64,000 bases of DNA. Source: a bacterium. GTDB lineage: Bacteria > Bdellovibrionota_C > UBA2361 > RFPC01. The notes below the pieces were generated by a model. The model saw nothing but the letters and a program-made list of their open reading frames with translations. It was not told the DNA's origin and made no database searches. Both the position numbers and the translations under genes were made by a program. The DNA lies in the NCBI GenBank assembly GCA_030431715.1, contig JAUIIO010000006.1:1-64000 (forward strand), written 5' to 3'. This document shows, piece after piece, positions 53,499 to 62,199 of the stretch. The number at the start of each line of letters is the position of its first letter. Position 1 is the first letter of the stretch.

Positions 53499-55250
53499 AT
53501 GAAAACACTTAAGTATCTATCACTTTTATCATTTTTACTTCCCCAATGGTGCTTTGCCCAGTCCGGCCCGGTTGATAATTTTGACCGCGAAGCCGTAACA
53601 CAATTTTATCGTCAGTATTTCTGTCCAGCTGACCGTATTGATACCGGCTGGGAAGGCAATCTCCAGAAAAAGAAACCGGGCAAAATTTCTAACGAATATA
53701 CACAGGCACTCCTTGATCGTATCTATTTTATTCGCGGTCTCGCCGGGCTATCGAACAACCTGACTCTTGATGAGGATTTAACTTCAAGAGCCCAGCGTCT
53801 CACACACATCATAGCCGCTAATGGGCTCTACCGGGCAAAGTTCAGAACGCCAGATGAGCTTATTAACGACGAGGATCTGGATCCTTACAAGACATATGTT
53901 CACTACTATCCTGAATCTATCAGGGATATGAAGCTCGCCTACACGACAGTAAGTGAGAGATTAGCAACTGGGCTTGTTAACCTTATCCAGAATAAAGATA
54001 AACGCCACGAAGCACATGTTCCAATTAAAGAAAACCATAGTCCAGTTGAGCTAAGAAGAATCCTTAACCCTTCACTTAGTAGCCTTGGAATCGGAGAAAC
54101 ACACGTAACCGTTCCTCACTCGGGTACCTACGAGAATAGTAGCTTGTACATGAGGGATATGACCTCGGCAGCTATTCTTTACGGCGACGATACGCCAGAC
54201 TCCTCTACCTTTAAGCCGATAAATTGGCCCCCTGCTGGATATGTTCCGTACATGATGGCAAATGAACTATGGTCTTCCTATATTCCGGGCGCTGACATGC
54301 GCACTGCGTATGTTACCGTAAAAAGGTTAAACAATCCGGGGACAAGCAACCCTCTTCCTATTATACGAGTTGAGATTGAGAAAGAAGATCCAATTGATAC
54401 GATTTCATGGAGAATGAGAGATTTCAATGAGATTATTCGTCTTAGTAATTTTCGCGAAGGTCAGGACACAGTCTTCTCATACGAAGTAACAATCGGGAAT
54501 ATCTATTTTAACGGCTCCTTTAAAGATATCACCTATGAAGTGCATCTCTTTAAGCCACACCTCTCTCTTAATGATATGTACTTTAAGCTTCACTTTGCTC
54601 CAAAAGTAGATAATTCAGGTTCAGATTTTATACAGTTTAAACTTTTTACAGGTGACGACTGTCTTCTTCAGTCTGATGGAGTGATTGCAAAAGACACAAA
54701 CGGCCTTGTCTGGCTGCGCTACTCAACATCCCCTGAAGGTCCATTTACCGGCGCTGGCCCTGGATCGGTCAATGGTGACGCAGACGTAGAAAATAGATAT
54801 AGCGGCCTAAAGGATGGCTTTTATCGTTTCGAACTTATCTCTCAAGGCCAAGGAACTGGCGGCGGTCTTGGTGGTGGCGTAAAAACGTATGCTTCTTCAG
54901 AAGTCTTCCAGTATTCTTCAAACTTTGGCCCACGTAAGCTCGATGAAACTTTTCAAGAGACAATTATTCCGGTGAAGCTCTATGAAAACTTTGAGGCGAT
55001 AAAAGATCAAAAAACACCAGACAGGGGAGACTCTGACGGTAGTGGTTCCAGTATTGGAGGAGGTAACGGAGACGGTACTATCAACATCGATAAGCTTAGA
55101 AAGCGATTTAAACGCCTACGCAAGAAAAAACGTAGATGCCGCAAAAAGAAGCGAGCAAATCTGTGTGAGGTTAGTACCTGTAAGTCAAAGTGCCGTAAAA
55201 TACGAAAGCGCTTTAAAAGAGTAAAGCAGGCTATACAGCCGTACCTCTAA
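53499..55250 (+). CDS. Secreted CAP/SCP-like protein with Lys/Arg/Cys-rich tail
   Basis: A 583-residue exported protein. Signal MKTLKYLSLLSFLLPQWCFA, then a segment YTQALLDRIYFIRGLAGLSNNLTLDEDLTSRAQRLTHIIAANGL (about 65-110) that resembles the start of CAP/SCP domains (LL-x-x-x-N-x-x-R). The middle holds GIGETHVTVPHSGTYENSS and no clear family. After a Gly-rich linker, the last 50 residues are basic (RKRFKRLRKKKRRCRKKKRA, then CKSKCRKIRKRFKRVK). ATG at 53499 is preferred to TTG at 53484. The tail resembles basic tracts in other exported proteins nearby. Confidence 0.6.
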   Translation: MKTLKYLSLLSFLLPQWCFAQSGPVDNFDREAVTQFYRQYFCPADRIDTGWEGNLQKKKPGKISNEYTQALLDRIYFIRGLAGLSNNLTLDEDLTSRAQRLTHIIAANGLYRAKFRTPDELINDEDLDPYKTYVHYYPESIRDMKLAYTTVSERLATGLVNLIQNKDKRHEAHVPIKENHSPVELRRILNPSLSSLGIGETHVTVPHSGTYENSSLYMRDMTSAAILYGDDTPDSSTFKPINWPPAGYVPYMMANELWSSYIPGADMRTAYVTVKRLNNPGTSNPLPIIRVEIEKEDPIDTISWRMRDFNEIIRLSNFREGQDTVFSYEVTIGNIYFNGSFKDITYEVHLFKPHLSLNDMYFKLHFAPKVDNSGSDFIQFKLFTGDDCLLQSDGVIAKDTNGLVWLRYSTSPEGPFTGAGPGSVNGDADVENRYSGLKDGFYRFELISQGQGTGGGLGGGVKTYASSEVFQYSSNFGPRKLDETFQETIIPVKLYENFEAIKDQKTPDRGDSDGSGSSIGGGNGDGTINIDKLRKRFKRLRKKKRRCRKKKRANLCEVSTCKSKCRKIRKRFKRVKQAIQPYL

Positions 55251-55568
55251 ACCGCTCTCTAGAAACGTAGAAAGTACTTTTAAGAACTCATCCTGCTAAG
55301 CTCCGAGACATCCAAGTAGCGCTCGGGGTCTGGATCTTCTTGTTGAGATCGACAGCGTTGAATAGCACTCTGCATCTGATCCCTGCAGCAGAAAGCCATT
55401 AATAGCATCTTGGGCGGTCACAACTTTGTGCATAGCCCCCCAAGAAATAAATCTCAAAAGTCTCATCCTATTGTTCTTTCAGTCCGATATAACAAATGTA
55501 TAGTATCCCCCCACCCCCCAAAAAGCATCAAAACTTCAAAGGGTTAAGGGCAAGCATTTGATGTCATT
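55251..55568. other. Gap of 318 bases, mostly non-coding
   Basis: No strong gene. On the minus strand 55280-55408 is a 42-codon frame (MLLMAFCCRDQMQSAIQRCR then SQQEDPDPERYLDVSELSRM) that looks protein-like but lacks a ribosome site; it may be a small gene or remnant. Near 55507 there are two C6 runs split by an A. No promoter or terminator was clear. Confidence 0.4.
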
Positions 55569-55931
55569 ATGTCAAGCAGCTCTTCTCTAATGTCACGATC
55601 CAATTCGATCGTCCGGTTCGATGATTCTAATCAGGTCCTAATAACTGGACATGTCGAAGATGTCTCGGACCGGGTACTAACATATGACTCCAAGAAGAAT
55701 CTTATCTTCACCGCAAACGATGGGAACGAATTCCAACTTACCGCCGGGGCAGAGGTAGGAACTATTGAGTATCTTTCAGCAAAGCGTGTTTGTATCCTAG
55801 GCATTCTGGATTACCTTGAATCTCCCCCTATTCTAACCGTACTCGGTTATCGAATTCTGCCTGCTCCAGATAAGGGCACAGACCCCTTCTCTTCCAATGG
55901 TAAACTGTTAAAAAAGAAAAAAGCTGCATAG
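55569..55931 (+). CDS. Hypothetical protein, 120 aa
   Basis: A small cytosolic protein. N-terminal Ser-rich stretch (MSSSSSLMSRSNSIVRF), then a strand-rich domain (QVLITGHVEDVSDRVLTYDS, then FTANDGNEFQLTAGAEVGTI) and a basic C-terminal end (KLLKKKKAA). The strand pattern could be OB- or SH3-like. No family recognised; flanked by the CAP-like gene and an HD protein gene. Confidence 0.55.
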   Translation: MSSSSSLMSRSNSIVRFDDSNQVLITGHVEDVSDRVLTYDSKKNLIFTANDGNEFQLTAGAEVGTIEYLSAKRVCILGILDYLESPPILTVLGYRILPAPDKGTDPFSSNGKLLKKKKAA

Positions 55932-56050
55932 TTAGAAGAGGCCTTCAAGCGACCGAATCAGACGTTCTCCTTATTCAATGAGTCTAAAAAATTTCCTACT
56001 GCTGATATTTTGCTTAACTGCAAAGTATTTTTTAAACTAGGCACTAGGCT

Positions 56051-57022
56051 ATGAACCACCAACAAGACCACAGACATACAGGATTAAAGCAACTTTCTGA
56101 GCTTTATGACTCTATCACTACCCGCATACATGAAGAACTTGCTCCCCTTGTCGAGCTGATTGAAGCTCGCTCTCCCGGACATAGATTTGGACGCCGCGTT
56201 GTGCTTCATATGGAGGAACTCCCGAAGCAAATCTCAGAAATTGACCCCAGAGACTTTTTATCACCAGATCAGATTCTTCTACTAAAGTTTTGCCTTGGTA
56301 TACATGACATTGGACGGATAATATGTGAAGCAGACCGACCAAGTGACAGATCTCATCAACATCACCACGGAATCATAGGCGCCGAATTCCTTCGCAGTCA
56401 CAATCTCCTTGAAGACTTGCCACAGGAACAGAAACAAATTTCGCTGGATGTAGTCGAGCAACATAGCTTAAAAGAAGTAACCTTGCCCAGAGGATCGCTC
56501 GCATTCAATATTTGCTTCCTCCTAAGAGATTTGGATAAGCTTGATATCCTATCACGATACGAGGAATTCTTATCGCCTGCAGGTGCATTGAAACAGATGA
56601 GCCTATGGATGGCCCCCGATAGCATAACATCACAGCTTGCTCTTTTGGATGAAGCAGAAACAGCCGAATTGTATAGATTTATCGAACCAATTCTTTCCGG
56701 GGATCATCTTCCAATGCTATGTGACGCCCCGCACATTCAACGCGAACTTTTTTCCTTACTCACACTACCTATCTCACAAGAAATCTTAACGAAAGTTGAA
56801 AAAGGGAGCCTCTTATCAAGAGAGGAGATGCTCACCGGGTATCCTGCCTACATGTTAGGTCAATGCGCGCTCGCAAACGAGCTTCAAACCTATACTGCGA
56901 AAGCTCACGTGAGGGAAAACGAGCTCCTCCTCTATCGAGCTAACTTTCTAGCACTCGTGCAGCCGCAGACAAAGACCGCCATCAGTTCCATATCTATGAA
57001 AGTAGGCGACAAACCGATCTAA
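56051..57022 (+). CDS. HD-domain phosphohydrolase-like protein
   Basis: A 323-residue protein. The HD core reads GHRFGRRVVLHMEEL (His), KFCLGIHDIGRII (HD pair), HQHHHGIIGAEFLRSH, VVEQHS and FLLRDLDKLDIL (final Asp), a typical HD-domain H-HD-H-H-D order. Such enzymes hydrolyse phosphate esters of nucleotides. It precedes the ADP-ribosylglycohydrolase-like and phosphatase genes on the same strand, with gaps of 84 and 12 nt between these three. Confidence 0.75.
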   Translation: MNHQQDHRHTGLKQLSELYDSITTRIHEELAPLVELIEARSPGHRFGRRVVLHMEELPKQISEIDPRDFLSPDQILLLKFCLGIHDIGRIICEADRPSDRSHQHHHGIIGAEFLRSHNLLEDLPQEQKQISLDVVEQHSLKEVTLPRGSLAFNICFLLRDLDKLDILSRYEEFLSPAGALKQMSLWMAPDSITSQLALLDEAETAELYRFIEPILSGDHLPMLCDAPHIQRELFSLLTLPISQEILTKVEKGSLLSREEMLTGYPAYMLGQCALANELQTYTAKAHVRENELLLYRANFLALVQPQTKTAISSISMKVGDKPI

Positions 57023-57106
57023 TCATTTCAGAGCACTCCAACAAATCTGTTGCAATCCACACATATGCGTGCTACATGGTAGTATATTACTTGCTTGCCA
57101 CACGCT

Positions 57107-58234
57107 ATGTTGAACCAACCCAACGATATCCATCAAAATCCAACTCAGGCAGATCTGGGTTTACCACTGCAGAATATGCGCGATCGCTGCAATCAGCTTA
57201 TTGAACGTGCTCACAATGCCCTAAGCAGAGAGAAGATATATGGGGTTCTACACGGCATTATGCTCGGCGATGCGCTGGGGCTTCCCGTTGAAACATATAG
57301 CTCAAAAGAGATAGCAGAGCGCTTTGGAAGGGTTACGAATTTTCTCGACCCAAACCTGAATGTTTTTATGCGCGAGCTTGATGCTCCACAAGTCGCGAGC
57401 ACCTCCGATGACCTGCAACTTACGCTGGCAGGGCTTAAAGCCACGTTTGAGTTTCCAGAAGATGGATCTCGTTTCGATATGGATCCGGTCGTTCAAACAT
57501 TTCTAGAGGCATTTGAGCAAACAGATCTCGGATGGGGCAAAAGCACTCGCAATGCTGCTAAGGCCCTTAAAGCCGGAGTCCCTTGGCAAGAGCTCTCTCA
57601 GCTAAGAGATTGGAATGGTAAAACAGGAAACGGGATCCCGATGAAAATAGCCGGATTCGCTCTCCACGCTGCTGCAACACAGATGGATGCTGACGTATTG
57701 ATAAAGGGCATAGAAGAGGTAGCGCTCCTATCTCACCGCTCAAGCGATGGTATATCATCCGGCCTCACTCACACCTTTGCGCTTCTCTACTTTTTAGGCT
57801 CTACCCCTGAATCATTCTCAAAGGAAGCCTTCCTACAGCTGGCGATTGATATAAGTACCCTCGCTGAACGCTTCTTACCAGAATCAAAGGGTGAGTACAC
57901 ACTCGCTACACGGCTTAGAATGCTTGAAGAGTCTAAGAATTGGGAGCCACCAGAAGCGGAGAAGCTCTTTAATGGTGGCAACTCTGAAGTGAGAGACTCA
58001 CTGCCTTTTACCTATGCATACGTTCTTAAAGAGCCAGCGACATACCGTACTATCGAAAATCTAGTAAATGCGGGCGGAGATACTGATTCAACTGCTGCGC
58101 TAGCCGGAGGATTGATTGGAGCACTGTGTGGGAAAGAAGTATTTCCACAAAACCTCATATCTCAGATACCAACACAAACTGAGGTGAACAAATTTGTCGA
58201 GAAATTCGTACTGCAACATAAGATACAAAGTTAA
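57107..58234 (+). CDS. ADP-ribosylglycohydrolase (DraG-like)
   Basis: A 375-residue protein. GVLHGIMLGDALGLPVETYS (about residues 48-67), STSDDLQLTLAGLKA (Thr/Ser-Asp-Asp metal site), and NAGGDTDSTAALAGGLIGALCG (C-terminal Asp-x-Asp-Ser metal motif) define the ADP-ribosyl-glycohydrolase (ARH/DraG) fold with two Mg ions. It removes ADP-ribose from targets. The ATG at 57107 was chosen; a TTG at 57095 is possible. It is followed after 12 nt by a histidine-phosphatase gene. Confidence 0.88.
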   Translation: MLNQPNDIHQNPTQADLGLPLQNMRDRCNQLIERAHNALSREKIYGVLHGIMLGDALGLPVETYSSKEIAERFGRVTNFLDPNLNVFMRELDAPQVASTSDDLQLTLAGLKATFEFPEDGSRFDMDPVVQTFLEAFEQTDLGWGKSTRNAAKALKAGVPWQELSQLRDWNGKTGNGIPMKIAGFALHAAATQMDADVLIKGIEEVALLSHRSSDGISSGLTHTFALLYFLGSTPESFSKEAFLQLAIDISTLAERFLPESKGEYTLATRLRMLEESKNWEPPEAEKLFNGGNSEVRDSLPFTYAYVLKEPATYRTIENLVNAGGDTDSTAALAGGLIGALCGKEVFPQNLISQIPTQTEVNKFVEKFVLQHKIQS

Positions 58235-58246
58235 AGAATAAAAGGT

Positions 58247-59149
58247 ATGAGCCAAATAGCAACCGCGATTCCCCCACTTGATGAGCAGTCATTTTCACCC
58301 CAAACACTGGAGCATGCATCTCTAGGCTTAAAACACTACCGCGCTATGCCCGATCTCCTAGTTGCTATAAGACACGGTGAAAGTCTGGCTAATGTCATTA
58401 ATCGCGCCATTAAGAAGGGAGAACGAGAAGACTATCCTGATGGTTTTAGAGAGCTTCCGGATAGAGAAGTCCCACTCTCAGAAAGAGGAATTGCTCAAGC
58501 AAAGAAAACAGGAACCCAATTAGGAGAAAAATTCCCGACTGGATTTGATATTATTTATGTCTCCGACCACAGACGTGCTAAAGAAACAGCTGCTTATATC
58601 TGTATTGCGGCAGGTTGGAAAGATGTGCTCATTCGTAAAGAGCCACTGATTGGTGAACGGAACTGGGGAAACTTTCCACTGGCCACAAAGGAAGAGAGAA
58701 CAAGAATTCTAGGACTTCGAACAAGAGATCCGCTCCACGCCGCAATGCCAGACGGTGAAACAATTCTGGATACCCGACTACGCTCACGAGAATTCCTAGA
58801 CAGATGTGCCAGACAGTTCGGTGGTCAAAGAGTCCTCATATTCTCTCATGGTGAGTACATAGAGGCACTTTGGGCAGAGATTGCGCATATGGATACTGAA
58901 CGACAGATAGATTTTTTTCACTCTCCTGCCGGTGATATCAAGAACTGCCAGATCGTAGAATTCTCATCCAAGCCATTTGGAGATCAAAAGAGTGAGAGCA
59001 CTGGAAAACTTGAATGGGTGAGAAGCTCATGTCCACAGGCAGACGTTGAAGGAAACTGGACGAAAATCGAAAAACCAGCATGTACCGCACAGGATCTGAT
59101 GGACGAAATTCTCGGTTACCCTGAGATCACGTTTAGTATGCGGGCGTAG
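58247..59149 (+). CDS. Histidine phosphatase (phosphoglycerate mutase-like)
   Basis: A 300-residue protein. LVAIRHGESLANV (catalytic His, about residues 38-50), VPLSERGIAQAKKTG, VSDHRRAKETA, and LIFSHGEYIEAL (second His) are the branch-1 histidine-phosphatase motifs. An insertion near GERNWGNFPLAT is typical for the family. Substrate unknown. AAGG precedes the ATG. It is the last gene of the HD-DraG-phosphatase run, so a nucleotide or ADP-ribose function is possible. Confidence 0.88.
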   Translation: MSQIATAIPPLDEQSFSPQTLEHASLGLKHYRAMPDLLVAIRHGESLANVINRAIKKGEREDYPDGFRELPDREVPLSERGIAQAKKTGTQLGEKFPTGFDIIYVSDHRRAKETAAYICIAAGWKDVLIRKEPLIGERNWGNFPLATKEERTRILGLRTRDPLHAAMPDGETILDTRLRSREFLDRCARQFGGQRVLIFSHGEYIEALWAEIAHMDTERQIDFFHSPAGDIKNCQIVEFSSKPFGDQKSESTGKLEWVRSSCPQADVEGNWTKIEKPACTAQDLMDEILGYPEITFSMRA

Positions 59150-59245
59150 ATTTTCTATTGTTGTCCTTTATCCTCTTGCTGGCTTTAGAATTCTGCAAAT
59201 GATACATTTGAGCCGCATTACATTTTAACTATCCAGAGGATGATC

Positions 59246-59971
59246 ATGAGACTCAGTTTACCGTGTTCGCTTGCTTTATGTTTCTTTTTTGCTTTTACTC
59301 TCTTTGCTCCATCAAAACATGCACAGGCAGAATGCTTAAGAGTCCTTAAGAAAAAATCAAAGCTCAAAGTCGTTGATCGCAAAGCTAACGGCGAGTGCCC
59401 CAAAAAAGCTGTGGATCTTAAGCAGCTCATAACCACATTTCAAACTACATCTGCTGGTCCTCAGGGTGAGCAAGGACCACAGGGCCCGGCAGGGCCTCAA
59501 GGAGCTCCCGGCTTAGATGCCGCTTCTCAGATTGTAAACATGACTCCAATTAGTCTTGAGGATGCCTGTACTGGGGGAGTTGACTATCCTGGAGGCTCTA
59601 AGACTTGGGCACATAGCTCTGCTGAATTTCAAAAGTTTGAAGATGATTCTATTCTCGAAGTTACGTTCATTGGCAGAGTCAGAAAGCCCGACAACATGAC
59701 TGGCAACGCGATAGTGAGTCTTTCCGTCAATGCTAAGGATCCACAACAAGGTACTGGCAGAAAGACCATTTTTCCATCTTCAGCAGAAGCAGCACTCGGC
59801 GCACTCAACGTTACGCTTACCGGCCTCTTCGCAAATATTCCCTCAGGCTCATATCCAGTGGACTTCCTCATTCAGGGAGCAACTCTTGGAAGTAGTGGAG
59901 AAAACTTCATGATAAACCCCGGGTGTTATGCTGGTAGCTATGTTATTGTGCGTGAGGTACTACTTCCTTAA
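59246..59971 (+). CDS. Secreted collagen-like protein, short GPQG region
   Basis: A 241-residue protein. Signal peptide about 1-28 (LALCFFFAFTLFAPSKHAQA), then a short module AECLRVLKKKSKLKVVDRKA with a second Cys in NGECPKK, and a collagen-like run (SAGPQGEQGPQGPAGPQGAP, six G-x-y units near residues 71-90). The C-terminal 145 residues form an unassigned domain (GGVDYPGGSKTWAHSSAEF, NPGCYAGSY). ATG at 59246 is six bases after AGAGG; ATG at 59240 would touch it. A longer cousin lies at 61293-62003 on the other strand. Confidence 0.78.
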   Translation: MRLSLPCSLALCFFFAFTLFAPSKHAQAECLRVLKKKSKLKVVDRKANGECPKKAVDLKQLITTFQTTSAGPQGEQGPQGPAGPQGAPGLDAASQIVNMTPISLEDACTGGVDYPGGSKTWAHSSAEFQKFEDDSILEVTFIGRVRKPDNMTGNAIVSLSVNAKDPQQGTGRKTIFPSSAEAALGALNVTLTGLFANIPSGSYPVDFLIQGATLGSSGENFMINPGCYAGSYVIVREVLLP

Positions 59972-59986
59972 CGTCTAGAGGCGCCT

Positions 59987-60550
59987 ATGAAAGCACTCAA
60001 TGTTCCCGGATATCAAAATTCTGGAGAAAACCACTGGCAAACACACTGGGAAAATGAGCTTAACTGGCTTGTCAGAGTACAGATGTCAGACTGGGAGAAT
60101 CCACAAAGAGATGACTGGGTAAACACACTGGAGAAAGAGATTCTCAGCTCAGATGAGGATCTCTTTCTTGTAGCACACAGTCTGGGCTGCACAACCATTG
60201 CTCATCTTTCGCAAAAGGCAAAGGAGAAGGTCAAAGGGGCATTTATCGTATCAAATCCAGACCTCGAGAATAACGACACGCTTCCTGAATGCCTCTATAC
60301 ATTTACTCCTATTCCGCGAGTAACACTCCCCTTTCCTTCACTTATGATAGCAAGTACGAACGACCCGTATTGCCCTGTAGAGGCAGCTAATACATTTGCA
60401 AAAAGCTGGGGCAGCGAGCTCGTTCTTATTGGAGAGAAAGGCCATATTTCGGGAGCTGATGTTGAGAATTGGCCAGAGGGTAAGCAGAGGCTTCTTGACT
60501 TCTTCCAACATATTGAGGCTGACGACTCACTTCGTCAACAAACCGGGTAG
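59987..60550 (+). CDS. RBBP9/YdeN-family serine hydrolase
   Basis: A 187-residue alpha/beta hydrolase. NVPGYQNSGENHWQTHWE opens the fold (about residues 5-22), LFLVAHSLGCTTIAHLS has the nucleophile Ser in HSLGC, the Asp lies in ASTNDPYCPVEAA, and GEKGHISGADVENWPEG carries the catalytic His. This is the RBBP9/YdeN pattern. Natural substrate unknown. It starts 15 nt after the collagen-like gene and its 3' end overlaps the convergent HD gene by 24 nt. Confidence 0.9.
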   Translation: MKALNVPGYQNSGENHWQTHWENELNWLVRVQMSDWENPQRDDWVNTLEKEILSSDEDLFLVAHSLGCTTIAHLSQKAKEKVKGAFIVSNPDLENNDTLPECLYTFTPIPRVTLPFPSLMIASTNDPYCPVEAANTFAKSWGSELVLIGEKGHISGADVENWPEGKQRLLDFFQHIEADDSLRQQTG

Positions 60551-61072
60551 TTGGCTACTCAAATTTGATTCCGCAAATAAGGAGATATTTAATGGAGATT
60601 CTCCTCCGGAATTAATAGCATGAACTTTTCGCTTCGCAGCATCTGTACTCATATACTTTGCTTCGAGTTTAGATCCATCTCTGCCATATTCTAATCTATC
60701 GGCATCCAAACAAGTTCCCAATGTGGGATCATTTGTAGTCCCAGCTGCAGTATGATTAGCAATCGCAAACAGCAATACAGCAAGTTGCTCTCTGCTTAGA
60801 TACGTCAAATACTGTGGGCTGATTTCGGCTGTAAAGCGCGCAGCCCTTAGCCCATGCTCTGGATCGTCGCCATCATCTTGACGACAGCAGTCGTGTAAAA
60901 TTGCAAAGAGACTTACAACTTCAAGATCAGCACCACATGTCTTGCCAACCTCCTGCCCGTTTTCATGTACCTTCTGCCAGTGACCTTCCCCGTGTATTGT
61001 TGTGTTACCAAGAGAAAACCTCGCCTTTGCAAGATCCCAGATCGGCTCATGATCAAAAGATGGTCCGGACAT
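60527..61072 (-). CDS. HD-domain protein (phosphohydrolase-like)
   Basis: A 181-residue HD-domain protein. IHGEGHWQKVHENG (His), VVSLFAILHDCCRQDDGDDPEHGLRAA (HD then second His), IANHTAAGT and LDADRLEYGR (final Asp) are in the usual order. AGGAGG precedes the ATG. Substrate unknown; similar proteins act on nucleotides. Convergent with the YdeN-like gene. Confidence 0.82.
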   Translation of the reverse strand: MSGPSFDHEPIWDLAKARFSLGNTTIHGEGHWQKVHENGQEVGKTCGADLEVVSLFAILHDCCRQDDGDDPEHGLRAARFTAEISPQYLTYLSREQLAVLLFAIANHTAAGTTNDPTLGTCLDADRLEYGRDGSKLEAKYMSTDAAKRKVHAINSGGESPLNISLFAESNLSSQLPGLLTK

Positions 61073-61292
61073 GCCCTACCTCCTAAATGAATACTCTCGG
61101 ACAGTTTTACTTCTCTAAAGATTATAGGAACGTGCAGCTGTCCTCGAAAGGCAGTATTTTTCATCTGCCTCATGAAATTATAATTTTCATTTGTATTTTC
61201 TATGAGAATTCTATGAAGACTGTCGTATTGTTAGAAAAATGGGAGAAAAAAGCGCGAATAATTCAATCTCCGCGCCTTCTTCCATTACTCTT

Positions 61293-62003
61293 CTAATTCA
61301 CATTCGCACAGATAGCTGTGATTACAAACGTGACTTTTCGTTCTGCATGATTCTGAAACGTAGCAGCCCATCCCAATTTTGAGCCATCAGCTAAAGGGAC
61401 GCTAGCAGTAATAAGAGCTTTCTTAGCATTCGTTTCAGGATAGGCTCCTCCTCCAAGAACAACCTTACCCGTGGGACAAAATGTAACTGAAGATTGAATG
61501 AGATTTGCACCTACAGAGAACTTTTGTGATGTAATTTCATATCCGCTTACACCAGCTGGACCTTGCGCTCCTGTAGCACCTGTCGGGCCTCGTGAACCGG
61601 TAGCCCCAGTTGCCCCCTTCGCTCCGGTAGCTCCTCTGGCTCCAGTTGCACCCTGCGGTCCTCTAGCTCCTGTTTCGCCTTTTGGTCCGGCTGGTCCGGT
61701 AGCACCTTGAAGCCCTTGAAGACCTCGTGCGCCCTGTAACCCGCTAGGTCCCTGAGCGCCCGTATCGCCCTTATCTCCTTTTGGCCCCTGCTCTCCCGCG
61801 GGTCCAGCATCTGCAGCAGTGAGTGCAGTAAGAGCCTGAGCATCAAGCTGAGTTTCGACACGGGTGCAGCGACGCTTTGCAACTAACTTCCCATCAATCT
61901 GTCTCAAACAAAGCTTTAAGCGCTTCTGTGCCTGCACACTCGTAAGGGGTAAAAACGCAGCGGCGGCGATAAGTAAAGCTAAAATTCCGTGATACTTCTT
62001 CAT
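61293..62003 (-). CDS. Secreted collagen-like protein, long GXY region
   Basis: A 236-residue protein. Signal peptide about 1-26 ([19 protein letters not shown]), then a short module [20 protein letters not shown] with two Cys, a helical linker, and about 28 G-x-y repeats (about residues 65-150: [16 protein letters not shown], then [16 protein letters not shown]), ending with a domain of 85 residues ([36 protein letters not shown]). The module order and Cys spacing match the 59246 protein. AGGAG eight bases before the ATG supports the start at 62003 over 62021. Probably surface or extracellular; may trimerise. Confidence 0.85.
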   Translation of the reverse strand: MKKYHGILALLIAAAAFLPLTSVQAQKRLKLCLRQIDGKLVAKRRCTRVETQLDAQALTALTAADAGPAGEQGPKGDKGDTGAQGPSGLQGARGLQGLQGATGPAGPKGETGARGPQGATGARGATGAKGATGATGSRGPTGATGAQGPAGVSGYEITSQKFSVGANLIQSSVTFCPTGKVVLGGGAYPETNAKKALITASVPLADGSKLGWAATFQNHAERKVTFVITAICANVN

Positions 62004-62199
62004 GATACAACTCCTCTTCATGATATTTTATTTTTAAGCTTCACCTCTATCGTTCCAAGCGCTAAAAAGTTGACTCATGAAAGGGAAAAAGCGAAAAACA
62101 CCCCAAAATGACTCAAAAATAGCCTTATAAGCTGCTACTTCAGCTCTTTGGATCGAAGCATGTTCTTGATTAATGAAAAAAATGTTGGGAGTATCACAC

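Noticed and set aside
61087..61296. 69-codon plus-strand frame between HD and collagen-like genes
   Set aside because: No ribosome site or recognisable pattern; the gap is a promoter region of the HD gene and the end of the collagen-like gene.
61550..61810. Short repeats in the collagen-like gene as a CRISPR or minisatellite
   Set aside because: They are codon-level G-x-y repeats in frame with a gene, not spaced identical repeats.
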